Source: Azolla caroliniana (taxonomy: Eukaryota > Polypodiophyta). From it: a stretch of DNA of 64,000 nt. Positions within the stretch are counted from its first letter, which is position 1; each line of letters opens with the position of its first letter. Shown here piece after piece: positions 30,711-41,879 of the stretch. A program made the translations under genes and the position numbers. The notes under the pieces are model-generated. The model did no database searches. It was not told the origin of the DNA and saw only the letters and a program-made list of their open reading frames with translations. The stretch spans positions 18,042,001-18,106,000 of the forward strand of contig JBHGNT010000010.1 of assembly GCA_043228905.1 (NCBI GenBank), in the 5' to 3' direction.

Positions 30711-33700
30711 ACATGCTCTATTCGAACTTGGATGGAGGAAGGGGAAAAAGTTGTGGAAGAAGAGGCCAATTTGGCCAAGGCCGCCACAACAAAGAATAAC
30801 CTCGCGAACAAAATTTCTACTACGGTAAGACGTTACAAACACACGAGGTGGAATGTCTGGAAGAAGGGGGATTCGCAATCATGCAGGATGAAGCCGACAA
30901 AACAACTTTGTCCACTGCGGATACTATGGCAAATTCGGCCATTACAAGGCAGAGTGTCGAAAGAAGAAGAGTGAGCCGGCCTTCACAAGCCGGCAACTCA
31001 CCAACTATGCCTCAAATTCTAACTACGACAATCATGGCGGAATGTTCATGATGCGGCATAGAGAGAATTAGGTGACGGGATCGTGCTCGACAAGCACCTC
31101 CAACTCAGAAAATGTATGATTTATCGACTTGGGTGCATCCAATCACATGACGTCTCATGTAGATTGGTTTCGAGAACTATGAAAGCCCAAGTGACCGGAC
31201 TATGTGGAAATAGGGGATGACACAATTCACCCCATTCAACATGTCGGTAATGTCCCATTCCGTGAAAAGGGTAACCAAACCTACATCAAGAACGTCTTGC
31301 ATGTTCCAACAATAACGAAGAATCTGGTCTCGGTTGGCCAAATTGTGGAACAAGGCATGTAAGTTCGGTTCGACGTTGGAGGATGCTTTATTGAAAAGGA
31401 AGGCCAAATTATCGCTCGGGAGTGAAGAGAAGGCCGAATGTTCATCCTAGATTCTCACGAGATGAAATCGGCAATGTTTGCCAAGGGGCATAAAGCCGAC
31501 ACTGACATAGAGCTTTGGCACAAAAGAATCGGCCACATTAAACTCCAGAATCTCAAAGGAATGCAATCAAAAGGAGTCTTCATCGGACTCCCGACCTTTA
31601 CCGAGAAGGAGATTATTGGTGTATGAGAAGCCTGTTAGTTTGGCAAACATCATCATCAACGGTTCCCGAAAGAGAGGAACATAAGCAAAGGAATCCTAGA
31701 TGTGTAATACATTCATATGTATTGGGATCGGCCCAAACGGCAACATTCGGTGGTTGCCAGTACTATGTGATGTTCATCGATGACTTCTCCAGGCACACCT
31801 AGATATTCCTAATGCAACAGAAGAGTCAAGTGTTCTTGCACTTCCAAAAATTCAAAAACGAAGTTGAAAAGGAAACCGCTCGGCATGTCTGATGCCTTCA
31901 ATTGGATAGCGGCAAGGAGTATTTCTCCGATGCCTTCACAACATACCTTTGACAAGAAGGAATTTGGTGAGAGTTCACCTACCGACACATACCTCAACAA
32001 AACAGAGTAGCCGAACAGAAAAATCAGCATATACTCGAGGTGGTAAGGGCAATGATGAATGAGAAAAATTTGCCGAAATTATATTGGGCCAAAGCGGCGA
32101 ATACGGCCGCCTATCTAATGAATCGGTGCACAACATCTGTAGTGCACGATGTAACCCCTCATGAGAAATTCTATGGAAAGAAGCCAGACCTATCCCACGT
32201 AAGGATATTCGGTTCTATCTTGTTTGTACACATTCCCGATGAAAAGCGGCAAAAGCTAGATCCAAAATTGGAGAAGTGTATCCTCGTAGGGTACTCACTC
32301 GAACAAAAGGGGTATAACTGCTTCAATCCCTCCACCATAAAGGTACAAGTGAGTAGGGATGTGATATTCGATGAATCGCATCTTGGTACACTGTCGACTC
32401 AACTCTATCTGACCCAATCAAAACCGATTTTGATATAGACTCGAAGGAGGATGATCAACTAAGGCTCACACATGAGGATAGTCCAATATCAACCAAATTG
32501 AGTGGACCACATGAGCCTCCAAGCGACCAAAGCACGTTGCGGCCAAGTCCGAAACTAGACAAAGAGAAGGCCAAAATGCCTAAGTATGAAGACTTAGATG
32601 GAAACAAATCGGCTCACTCACTCAACAGTAAGTACAGTGGATAGGATGTGCCTATCATGAGGACATCCGAACCGAGAAAGCGTTCATGAAGACAAGTGAA
32701 CAACCACATTGGTCCACCTAAGAGAAGAATGTAGTAAGTTGATTCGGCTACAATGACTACATGGCATATCATTATGCATTTATGATGTAGGAGGCGACAA
32801 TCCGAGAGCCAGATACTTTTTTCGAAGCCGCGAAGGACCTACGATGGGTTGAAGCGACGAATGAGGAGATGCATGCACTCTCCTGAAACAAGACATGGGA
32901 TCTCATCCCCACTTCACACCATCAAACGGCAATCAGATGCTGATGGATATTTAAGGTGAAGCACAATGCCAACGACACTGTCAATCGGTATAGGGCCCAA
33001 CTTGTGGCAAAAGGTTATGCGTAAACACATGGAGTCGATTACAAAGAGACCTTTACCACGGTAGCAAAGATGACTACCATCCGAACTGTGATCGTGCTTG
33101 CAGGAGCAAAAGGGTGGCACCTCCATTAGATGGACGTCAAGAACGCCTTTCTTCAAGTCGAATTAGATGAGGAGGTGTACATGGTACAACCACCCAAATT
33201 CAAGTTGAGTACGCATTTGATTGTTATCTGCCGACTCAAAAAGCCTCTCTACGGTCTCAAGCAAGCACCAAGAGCATGACATTCGAAGATAACCCACTAT
33301 CTTCACCAAATCGGCTTCGAAATGTCCAAGTCCGACAATTCTCTATTCATCTAGAACGACTCTAGATGACAGTTATTCATCATCATTTATGTGGACAGCT
33401 TGGTCATTGGAGGAGAGCACATTGGGGATATCAAACATACCAAGAAGCTACTCTCCGGCCAATTCAAAATGAAAGACATGAAGGAGCTACATTAATTTCT
33501 AGGGATAGAAGTAATTTAGATTCAAGACGACGTCATGATCTCCCAATGACACTATGTTCTCAATCTGCTTTTCAAGTTTGGGATGATGACAGAGTGTAAG
33601 ATTGTTAATGCCCCTCTCGATTGAAATCTAAAGTTAGATGTTGATTCCGGCACAGAAGAGTGTGAACCAACATACTATTAACGACTTGTCGGAAGCCTTA

Positions 33701-33955
33701 TTTATCTCACCATTACTCAATCCGACCTCAACTACCCGGTCGGCCTCCTTAGCCAGTTTATGCAGACACCACGGAATATTCACCTGGACTGTGTTAAAGC
33801 GAGTGTTACGCTATGTAAGTGGGACAATGCTTGAAGGGTACACCGATGCCGACTAGGCCAACTACAAAGCCGACAGACGATCAACATCGAGATTCATCTT
33901 CTCCCTCGGTAACGGAGCCATATCATGGAGCAGTAAGACGCAGTCGACGGTCGCA

Positions 33956-34984
33956 TGTTACCGTACGAGATGTACGGTGTCATGAATACTATTCATGCCA
34001 AAGCTCGAACCCTCAATCGTGGCACTCATCTCATAGCACCTTACCCGCTGGGTCATTTAGATTATGTGATAATAAATCATGTCATTATTAAGATATGTAT
34101 GCATACAATATTATAGAACACTCTGGAATATTATGGAACATTCTAGAACATTTAAGGAAACTCATGAATGGATGACACGTGGCATTGCTTTTGCATGCGT
34201 CATCACCTACTCCTATAAATTGAAACCCCTCATTATTTTCAAGTTATTCCGGTTCAACACCAGTCTCAAGCCCTCTAGCCTACATTATCAATCATTCTCT
34301 TAATTCTCTAGTTGTAACATTCTCTCTTTATAATAATAAATATCTCAGCATTTCGCTTCGACAAGAAACTCTATCTTTTCTCTTGTTTGCGTGCTAACTA
34401 TTAGTTGCATATTCTCTCTTTATAATAATAATATCTCCATTCTGCTTCTTCTACATATCCCTATCCTTTTCTCTTGTCCGTGTGCTGACATACGGAGAGT
34501 TGAGTGAGAATGAAGAAACTTAATGTTGTTATATGTATATGTAACGTATACGATTATGAGTGTGAATGTAAGTGTGAGTGTGAGTGGATAGATACGAAGA
34601 GGTGTGAGTGAGTGATTAGTGTGAATGGCCAAGGGGGCTTGCACCCCTATGTATCTACCCCTCTAGTAACTATTTAACCCCCTTATGGGGAATGAATAAA
34701 TGAAGATATAGTTCTCTCTCATCTTTCTCTCTCTTGCCATATGATACCTAACAACCTTGGTCATATCTCTTTCTCTCTCTTCCCCCCTTCTCGTTAAACC
34801 CCCTTGGGAGGGGGGTGGAGCCATTCTAGGCACCACCCCACAATGCTTCTCAACATCATCACCATTTCCATCTTCATCACTGTCAATGTCAATGCCATCA
34901 TCAATCTTGCAATGTTAATCCTTAAACCCACCATTTCCATCTTCAACACCATTATCATTAACCCTAACCCTAAAACCTACAACA
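33956..34984 (+). mobile_element. Solo LTR (1,029 bp) in copia H RNase H, with heat-shock-type promoter
   Basis: Starts TGTTACCGTACG, ends CCTACAACA, and is flanked by the exact duplication TCGCA (33951-33955 and 34985-34989). Removing it rejoins the RNase H reading (SKTQSTVA to LSSTETKYRG). A 45-bp array of alternating GAA/TTC pentamers lies at 34115-34159 and TATAAAT at 34214-34220. A near-duplicate 'cattctctctttataataata' block occurs at 34318 and 34408, and GAGTGTGA repeats at 34557-34610. Parts of the 3' third resemble the LTR at 48068-48430 (cccccttgggaggggggt). Confidence 0.85.
34115..34159 (+). promoter_or_regulatory. Heat-shock-element-like pentamer array
   Basis: In 5-bp phase the sequence alternates nGAAn and nTTCn units nine times. 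Units 1, 3, 5, 6 and 7 are exact; the others have two of three bases. Its core GGAACATTCTAGAAC (34135-34149) is a perfect three-unit heat-shock element. It ends about 55 bp upstream of TATAAAT (34214-34220), a normal distance for a heat-shock-factor-driven promoter. Confidence 0.65.
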
Positions 34985-35401
34985 TCGCATTGTCGAGCAC
35001 AGAGACCAAATATAGGGGCGCGATCGCTACATGGCCCGTAACCCAATATTCCACGCTCGAACTAAGCACATTGAAGTGCATTATCACTTTATTCGAGTGT
35101 GTGTCCTAGCCGAAGATGTCAACCTACAACACATCAACACGAACTTGAAGACGACCGACATCTTCACAAAGGCCCTGGGTGTCGACAAGCTGCAACAATT
35201 CACGACGAACCTAGGTCTCGTGACCACCGACCAGTCGAGCTTGAGGGGGAGTAAGGAATCGTCTGATGCGACGTCAATTGGAGCCAAACGATCACAGGAG
35301 TGAGCCAACCATCCATAACCGAAGCCGGAGTTGACTCAAAAGTGACCTGAAGACAAGCCGAACCAACTATTCGGCGACCGGAAGTTGCCTTTGAAGAGGT
35401 G

Positions 35402-35600
35402 TGTTGAGAATCAAACTCAACTTCCCTAGTGTGGGAACACCGCTTAGTATACTCAAGTGTGTTCACCTCCTTGTATAGTAACTAGTGTGTCATAGAACTT
35501 TAAGGTTCTATGACACATATTTAGTAGATGGTTAAGTCTCCGCCTCTTTTGCAAGTGGTGGTTCTAGTGAGAGAACATAGAGAGAAGGTGACTATATAAG

Positions 35601-35648
<48 letters not shown>

Positions 35649-35688
35649 TATCTCTTCCGTTGCACAGAATTACTCCCGATTCTTTACA
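35402..35688 (+). repeat. 3' LTR of copia H
   Basis: 287 bp, homologous to the LTRs of C. It contains an inverted repeat (arms 35486-35498 and 35505-35517), TATATAAG near 35594-35601 and a (TC)n tract at 35606-35640. It ends CCGATTCTTTACA like the 5' LTR of C. Confidence 0.85.
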
Positions 35689-35872
35689 CAACCATTAACC
35701 ATGCAGAAGACATTCGCACTTTCCCATATCTTCTTAAAACCTCTTGCTTTCAAAAGACTACATCTAAATCACCCTTGATATCATCATATTCACCTTTTAG
35801 TGTATGCACCAAAGTAAGTCACATCTCCTTGACTGCATCCACAACATTCTGATGCATTTCCTGAAATATCCT
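35689..35872. other. No feature seen
   Basis: Short AT-rich spacer between copia H and the LINE remnant. Confidence 0.4.
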
Positions 35873-36378
35873 TCAACATCCACTAGTCCACAAAACGCAT
35901 AAGACTATTGAATTAATCATCTCCCAAACCACCCCATTTTGTACTGAATTAATAGGCATACATGGCAACACTTCCTCAACATATAAACCTCTCGTATACA
36001 ATGCAAACTTAACCTTTTCTTTTGCATAATCTTGTAGCTCACTTGCCCCCCATTTATATACTCTAGAGCCATATACCTCATGCAAGAGACACAACCTTTT
36101 CCAAACCAATTTAGCAATAGTATAGGACTAGAATAGGTGATGAAGAGAATCCATCTCTAATCCACAGAAATCACACATTTTATCCACATCCTTACAATAC
36201 ATCCAAACCCTAATAGGAATCGCATAATGACAATAAACCATCTAAATAAAATAATCTTTTTTGGAGCTTGCATGACCCATAACCATTTCCAAAATGTTGT
36301 GATGCGAATATGATCAATATTATAACTCAACCATGTCTTAGCGGTTGTCAACCAGCGGGGTACCCTATGAAAGACCAA
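35873..36378 (-). pseudogene. LINE (non-LTR retrotransposon) C-terminal remnant
   Basis: The minus strand, with frameshifts, gives WKWLWVMQAPKKIILFRWFI, then a Cys-rich piece (CIVRMWIKCVISVD; a damaged C-x2-C...H..C finger) and NWFGKGCVSC/VWKRLCLLHEVYG. This is the layout of the zf-RVT region that follows the reverse transcriptase of plant L1-type LINEs (W-K-...-PKK...FLW, finger, VW). Reverse transcriptase and endonuclease are absent here. Confidence 0.6.
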
Positions 36379-37798
36379 TCACACAATTGACTAAACAATT
36401 GTTATTAATGTGTTGTAATGAGGTCACCAAGGTCATGGCTCTACTCTGGGCAAACATAAATAGACTACTTAAATCCAAAATATACAAGATAATGCTCCTA
36501 TGACACAAACAATTTGCACTTGCCACTTTATACAAGGTGTGGCCAACTATCGATCAACTACATGATATTATATTCTTGCCAGTTGTCATTGATGCATTGC
36601 CTCTAGTTATGGTTTCAAAAGTTCTTTCAAATTGTTCACATCCTACCAAATGATGTTGAACCATTTCAAATATATTTTGCACAAATGCATGTTTTGGCTC
36701 CATGGGTGATATGCTTCACTCACAATTGACTAAACCCAAGGTTAGCATGCATTAAGCCTTTTGTCTTTTTTAAGTTCACTACAAACTATGTTTGTTAAGT
36801 CTCTCATGATATTGAAAGACACATTAATAGTCTTCCTTTTTATTGCCTTTACATTCTTCAATGTATGTATATGTTTTATGGGTTTTCTTTCACGTGCAAT
36901 ATTAGGCATTCTTAAAAGAATTTCTCACATGTTTAAAGTACATTATGCATTCAATAGGTATATTGTATATTATTATATGAGATATTGAATATGATTTATA
37001 AACTCGTAGTGAATCAACATCACCATCTTCTTAACTTTGTATTCAAATGAAGTGAAATGAAACAAGTGAGAGAGACAAATGAAATCAATTAAAATGGTAT
37101 ATTAACATTTCAAGAAAGGCCAAGTTTGCGCATTCAAGGTAGGTATTAGGTATATTATTGATGTTTACGGGATACTAAATATGATTGATGAGGCCAACCC
37201 CATGTTGAATCATCCTTGTGACACGTGAGATAAAAAGTTATTTGCATTTGAATCTTACAGAACGTATAGCACCAAAACTAGGTATTGACCATATTTAAAG
37301 TAGGTTCTTGTAACACACAATGATATAAGGACCATGGATACAAGTAATATGGAGGATACAAGCCATAGAAAATAAATACGTGTATGAAAAAGTTAGTGCA
37401 TGATAGGAGTGACACATTAAATCTCCCTCATAATATGTCAATGTAAGTCCATAGTGAATTGCTTGAAGATCGTGCTCGATCTCAAGCGATGATACTATGT
37501 ACCCTTTGATGTATGCAAATTATTCCACGTGATGAATCACATATTGCAAGCCAAATAGATGACTCTATGATGCAATATCCATCTATGTGTTATTGGTTGT
37601 GCTTTTGTCATGAGGTCTCTTGAAATGAAATTTGGCACCTCCCTAAGCATGAACTCTAATGGTTGTTTGATCATAAGCGGATGGCCCTATGTAAATCTAC
37701 AAATGTCTCACCGAAAAACAATCTAAACTTACATGATCATTGAAGTTGATGGGACATGAGAGAATGACTTAGAAATCTCTCTAAAGCATGTTTTATTT
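36379..37798. other. AT-rich sequence without recognisable gene
   Basis: Contains only short ORFs and no conserved motif or repeat. It is the left flank of the copia C insertion and is continued by 56396 onward. Confidence 0.4.
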
Positions 37799-38214
37799 AC
37801 TACGGTTGAGAATCAAGCTCAACCTATTCTAGTGTGTGAACACACCCTTTGAGAATCTAGGAGCACTCAAAGGTCAAAAGTCACCACTAGTGTTGCCTTT
37901 TGATGGCCGTTTTGATCGCTTTTGGCAAATTTAACCATATATGAAGGTTAATTTGAAAATGAAACTGTCAATCTTGATGGGCATATATTTTATAGAAACG
38001 TAAAAATGAAGGTTTAAACTTTGTTAATACCGTCAAATTTTGCTAAGGCCAAAACAATAGTATATGTATTTAAATTAGTAGATACAAATTACAATTCATA
38101 GGCTATAGCATATAGTTTTATTTGAGAAAGATAAATGTGTAAACATATGTTATGTGATAAAGGAGAAGAAGTGCTCGGACATATGCATATTGTGAAAATA
38201 AACATAGTGCTTCT

Positions 38215-38271
38215 TCTACTTTCAGCCCATTCCTCTCTTTTCTTTTTCTTTTTCTTTTTTTTTTGGTAAAT

Positions 38272-38302
<31 letters not shown>

Positions 38303-38625
38303 CACTTGCTTCTACTTCTTTCTTGATTTCTCTCTCGCGCTCTCCCTTGCTTTGATCAAGTTGTAATTCTTTCTTTCTTTCTCTCTCTCTCTCTCCACTT
38401 GCTTCTACTTCTTTCTTGATTTCTCTCTCATGCTCTCTCTTGCTTTGATCAAGTTGTAATTCTTTCTTTCTTTCTTTCTTCTCAAGTTCTTTACTTTGAT
38501 CAAGTTGTACTTTGTTCTTTCTTTCTTTTCCCACCCTCTCTCTCACACACAAGTTATAATTGATCATTGATGGAATACATCATCCACAACTTTGCATCTC
38601 TACTTCTCTTCGGTAAGTGATCTCT
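38215..38625 (+). promoter_or_regulatory. CT-rich leader of the hAT gene
   Basis: A ~110-bp unit (tctctctctctctccacttgcttctacttctttcttgatttc...gatcaagttgtaattctttctttc) is repeated about 2.5 times. A candidate 5' UTR splice donor (cttcg/gtaagtga) lies near 38611; the matching acceptor (ttgtgcag) is at 39142-39149, seven bases before the start codon. Confidence 0.45.
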
Positions 38626-39156
38626 TTCCTCTCTATGATATTGTGTCTTTGTGTTATATATTTTTTAGCAAAATATATGGAAAATAATTTAGTTCAAGAC
38701 AAACTAAACAAGATGTTACATGTTCTATAGAAAATCAAGGTGTTTAAAAATATAATAGATTTTTAGTTATGGCTACTTATCATATGTTATGTGATAATCA
38801 ATTAGGTACTTAGATAAGCTTGTGAGTTTTCGGTTAGAGGAGTGCATCTACAACTTTGTACCTTAACAAGTACTCAACGTGTTACCTCTCATACTCTTTC
38901 CGGTAACATGCATGCTCTCTCTTTATTATTTTGATTGAAAGAAAATTTTGTGGGGATTTTAATTAATATTTGGTTTAATGTCAACTTAAACATTGTCATA
39001 TTTTCAAATTATTTTACAAAATATCTTTGGTTATAATCCACTTCAAAAGAATCCTTTATTCTATTAATTCTTGTACTCTATCAATTTTTTGTTTGTTTGT
39101 AAAATGTTCTCTATCCATAATTTTACATAATCCATTTCTTATTGTGCAGCATAATT

Positions 39157-40992
39157 ATGGCTTTCAAATGCAAAAATCAACGGACCAGTAGTGCAATGTT
39201 TGCATGGAAACCACCAAATGATACAAATGAGATAGATATAAACAATGATTTAAATGAGGATGTGGAATTGTTTGGGATTGATTTAGAGAGTTTAACTCAA
39301 GAGAGTTGTTCCTCTAAAATAACCAAAGAAAAGCCTAAAAGAAAATTTTGTGATGCATGGTGAGATAAATTCCCATGGATATGATGCATTATGCAAGGAG
39401 AGAAAACATTGATTAAATGTACATGGTGTGAGAAAATTCCTAGTCATGGGCCTTGGGTTGCTGGTTCTGGGTGTATTACTTTGCAACTTGATGCAATTTT
39501 GACCCATGTTAACTCAAGTGGCCATAAATTATGTGCATCAAAGTGGGATATGTGATGTTAAAGGGAAAGTAATGTCCATCCCAAAGCATGTATTGCAATT
39601 AGATGATATTAATAAAAATAAGGTCATAACAACAATGAAACTCATGTACTTTATTGCAAAAAAAGATTTGTTTATCGCTACATACCAAGAATTATGTGAT
39701 TTGGTTGTGCTACTAGAGGTGCCTAATATGCCTAAGCAACATGATTATATATCTTATACTAGTAGATATGGAGGATATTAATTTTTGGTTGCCTTTGAGA
39801 AATATCTTCTAGAAATTCAAAGCTCAAACCTAATAAATTCCCCATACTACTCTTTGTGCTAGATGGAAGTACCGACAATGGATTAGAGTTCCACCTCATT
39901 GTGTATGTTACATACTTGCAATGTGGTGGTCGTGGGCCTAAGGAAACTGAATATATGCGTTTGTTGAAAATTCCCAATGGTAAAGGTAGAATTATATATG
40001 AACATATTAAGCATGTATTAGGTGATCGATGCCTCAACATGAACAAGTTGATTGGATTAGCCACAGATGGTGCGTTATCAATGATTGGTAGTGAAATTGG
40101 AACAGTAACATTAATGAAAAATGATATCCCAATTTTGGTTGGTGTACATTGTATTTCTCATAGAGAAGCATTGGTTATTTTAGATGTATCTAGAGATATC
40201 CTTGAGCTCATTCTTGTAGAAAAAATTGCAAATAAGTTATATGCATAGGCTAACAATAGTACCAAAAGGACACTTGAAATTTTAGAGCTCTTGGAGCAAA
40301 TGCAATTGGATGCTCATAGACCCTTACAAATTCATAATATTCGTTGGTTGTCACATGGTCAAGTCATGGAAAGACTAGTGAGTATAATGCTTGCAATACT
40401 TACTATTTGGAAGAAAGAGAACTTAAAAGAGTGGTATAATAAAGCTTGTATCTATAGTGTACAATTTTGCTTTTGTATGATGGTTAATGTGTTGCATTTG
40501 ATGAAATATTTTGAGCTTGAAACTTCAAAAAGAGAATTTGGATGTAACTTCAATTGATGCAGAAATTGATATTACTATTTCTAATTTGTGGAGATCTTTC
40601 TTGAGAAATGACACATTTGCGGATGGAACAATGTATTTATCCAAGTTCTTAAGATGTTCTAAAGTTGGGTTTTTGGAAATAGAGGATAAAGATGGCATTA
40701 CATATAGACATGACCTATACTTCAAACAAAATCCCATGGATAAAGCAAGTCACAATTATATGAATCCCAATATTGCAAAATCTAAGGGAATGAGGCCATT
40801 TATAGATGGATCACTTGAAAGTTGTATTAAACTATCACAAGATTATGTGCAAAAAGATTATTGATGGACTAAATGCAAGGTTCCCTAACTTACGCCTCTT
40901 AAATGCCGCAAAATTATTCCGGCCATGCCATTATGCATATGATGATGTGATTAAGGATAGTAAAGCAAAGACATGGTTGGGGATTTTGATTT
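39157..40992 (+). pseudogene. hAT transposase, N-terminal and central part (decayed)
   Basis: The start ATG at 39157 (MAFKCKNQRTSSAMFAW) follows an acceptor. After a stop, a TTF/BED-like zinc finger is recognisable at 39365-39550 (DKFPWI, IKCTWCEKI, H-x4-H). The central transposase has LDGSTDNGLEFHLIVYV at 39856, GLATDGALSMIG at 40050 and GVHCISHREAL at 40140, motifs I know from the KIAA1586/ZMYM-like branch of hAT proteins. Frame breaks at 39361, 39780 and 40246 show that it is dead. The last piece (TWLGILISHYC) is cut by element J at CTCAC. Confidence 0.8.
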
Positions 40993-41067
40993 CTCACTAT
41001 TGCCCGTATTGGTGTACGGGAGGGTTAAGGTGTAATGTGTATGGTGTATGGTGTATGGTGTGTAAGG

Positions 41068-41411
41068 TCGTCTCTTCCACCCACATGGCAGCGTGTTTCA
41101 TGGGGAACAATGGAAGGGTCTCTCGCATGCTCTGTTCGGTCTGCCATCATGCTCTACTAACAATCTGCCTATGTCATGACCATGTCCACTATAATGTTAA
41201 TGGTGGTGGAAGTGATGAGAATGGTAACGGTAATGTCGATGAAGGTGATGATGCAATTAGTGAAGATGGTGCGGATGATGATGAAAGTCTACATGGAGGA
41301 GGAGAAGAAGAAGAAGAAGAAGAATGAGAAGCAACGGCCAGGAAGACAGACAAAGACCATGGGGTTGAGCAATTACTTGGTAGGCATCCTAAATTTCCTG
41401 ACCTTCCTGCG
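41068..41411 (+). other. J internal region, left part
   Basis: Encodes only an acidic low-complexity run (GGGSDENGNGNVDEGDDAISEDGADDDESLHGGG then Glu-rich) from GAT/GAA microsatellites. No retroviral domain is seen. Confidence 0.35.
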
Positions 41412-41416
41412 CTCCA

Positions 41417-41715
41417 TGTTGTAGAGGAGGCCGTGTCAATGCGGAAGATCAAATAGCAATCGATTGAGGTTGAGTACCTGCGTATGACAGAATCGAAGAT
41501 CGTGCACAGAGAGAGAGAGAGAGAGACACACACAAAAGACTTTTTATTCAAAATAGAAACAATAATACAACCAACCTTACAAAAAGGTTACAAGGTCACT
41601 ATATATAGTGACCGACTTAGGGCAACTACCATTTATGCTAATTACACAAATGGCCCAAACTTGATCTATACAAAGGGATAGTGTGAATACGTCCATTATA
41701 CACTTGTATTCGACA
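41417..41715 (-). repeat. 3' LTR of copia B
   Basis: 299 bp. Contains a (GA)n(CA)n stretch, minus-strand TATA (ctatatatagtgacc region near 41600) and the polypurine tract just inside at 41716-41727 (cccattacggggga on the minus strand). Confidence 0.95.
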
Positions 41716-41879
41716 CTCCCCCGTAATGGGCGTATACATGGGTTATCTAAGATTACAGGTATAAACCTAGGTTCTCGGACATATCAGTTTTGTTCGAGTC
41801 GGCAGGGTCGGAAGAGTTGAAGCCGATCATTAGGGAACTGATGTCGGTTGTCTGAAACCATCCTGCGCTGTGTCCGGCT

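Larger units (their letters stand above)
30711..35303 (+). pseudogene. Copia H gag-pol pseudogene
   Basis: The reading begins in late gag (HMLYSNLDGGRGK). A CCHC region follows near 30920-30980, then protease (DLGASNHMTSH, Ser to Leu change next to the catalytic Asp) near 31125. GAG-pre-integrase (LWHKRIGHIKL) is near 31515, integrase at 31700-32100 (AEQKNQHI near 32010) and reverse transcriptase at 32750-33450. The polymerase box reads YVDSLVIGG instead of YVDDLVIGG, so one catalytic Asp is lost. RNase H is split: its end (ALSSTETKYRG..., ARTKHIEVHYHFIR, TKALGVDKL) resumes at 34985. Many stops are present. Confidence 0.85.
30711..35688 (+). mobile_element. Copia element H (5' part missing)
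   Basis: A plus-strand copia of the C/E family. Its 5' LTR and most of gag are lost at the junction with LTR I. The coding remains span 30711-33955 and 34985-35303, split by a 1,029-bp solo LTR. The 3' LTR is 35402-35688 (TGTTGAGAATC...TTTACA). Confidence 0.88.

Noticed and set aside
38118-38567. 149-aa minus-strand ORF rich in K/E/R
   Set aside because: Antisense of the CT-rich leader repeats of the hAT gene; low complexity.
41217-41325. Acidic Glu/Asp-rich protein segment
   Set aside because: Derives from GAT/GAA microsatellite inside element J; no evidence of a real gene.
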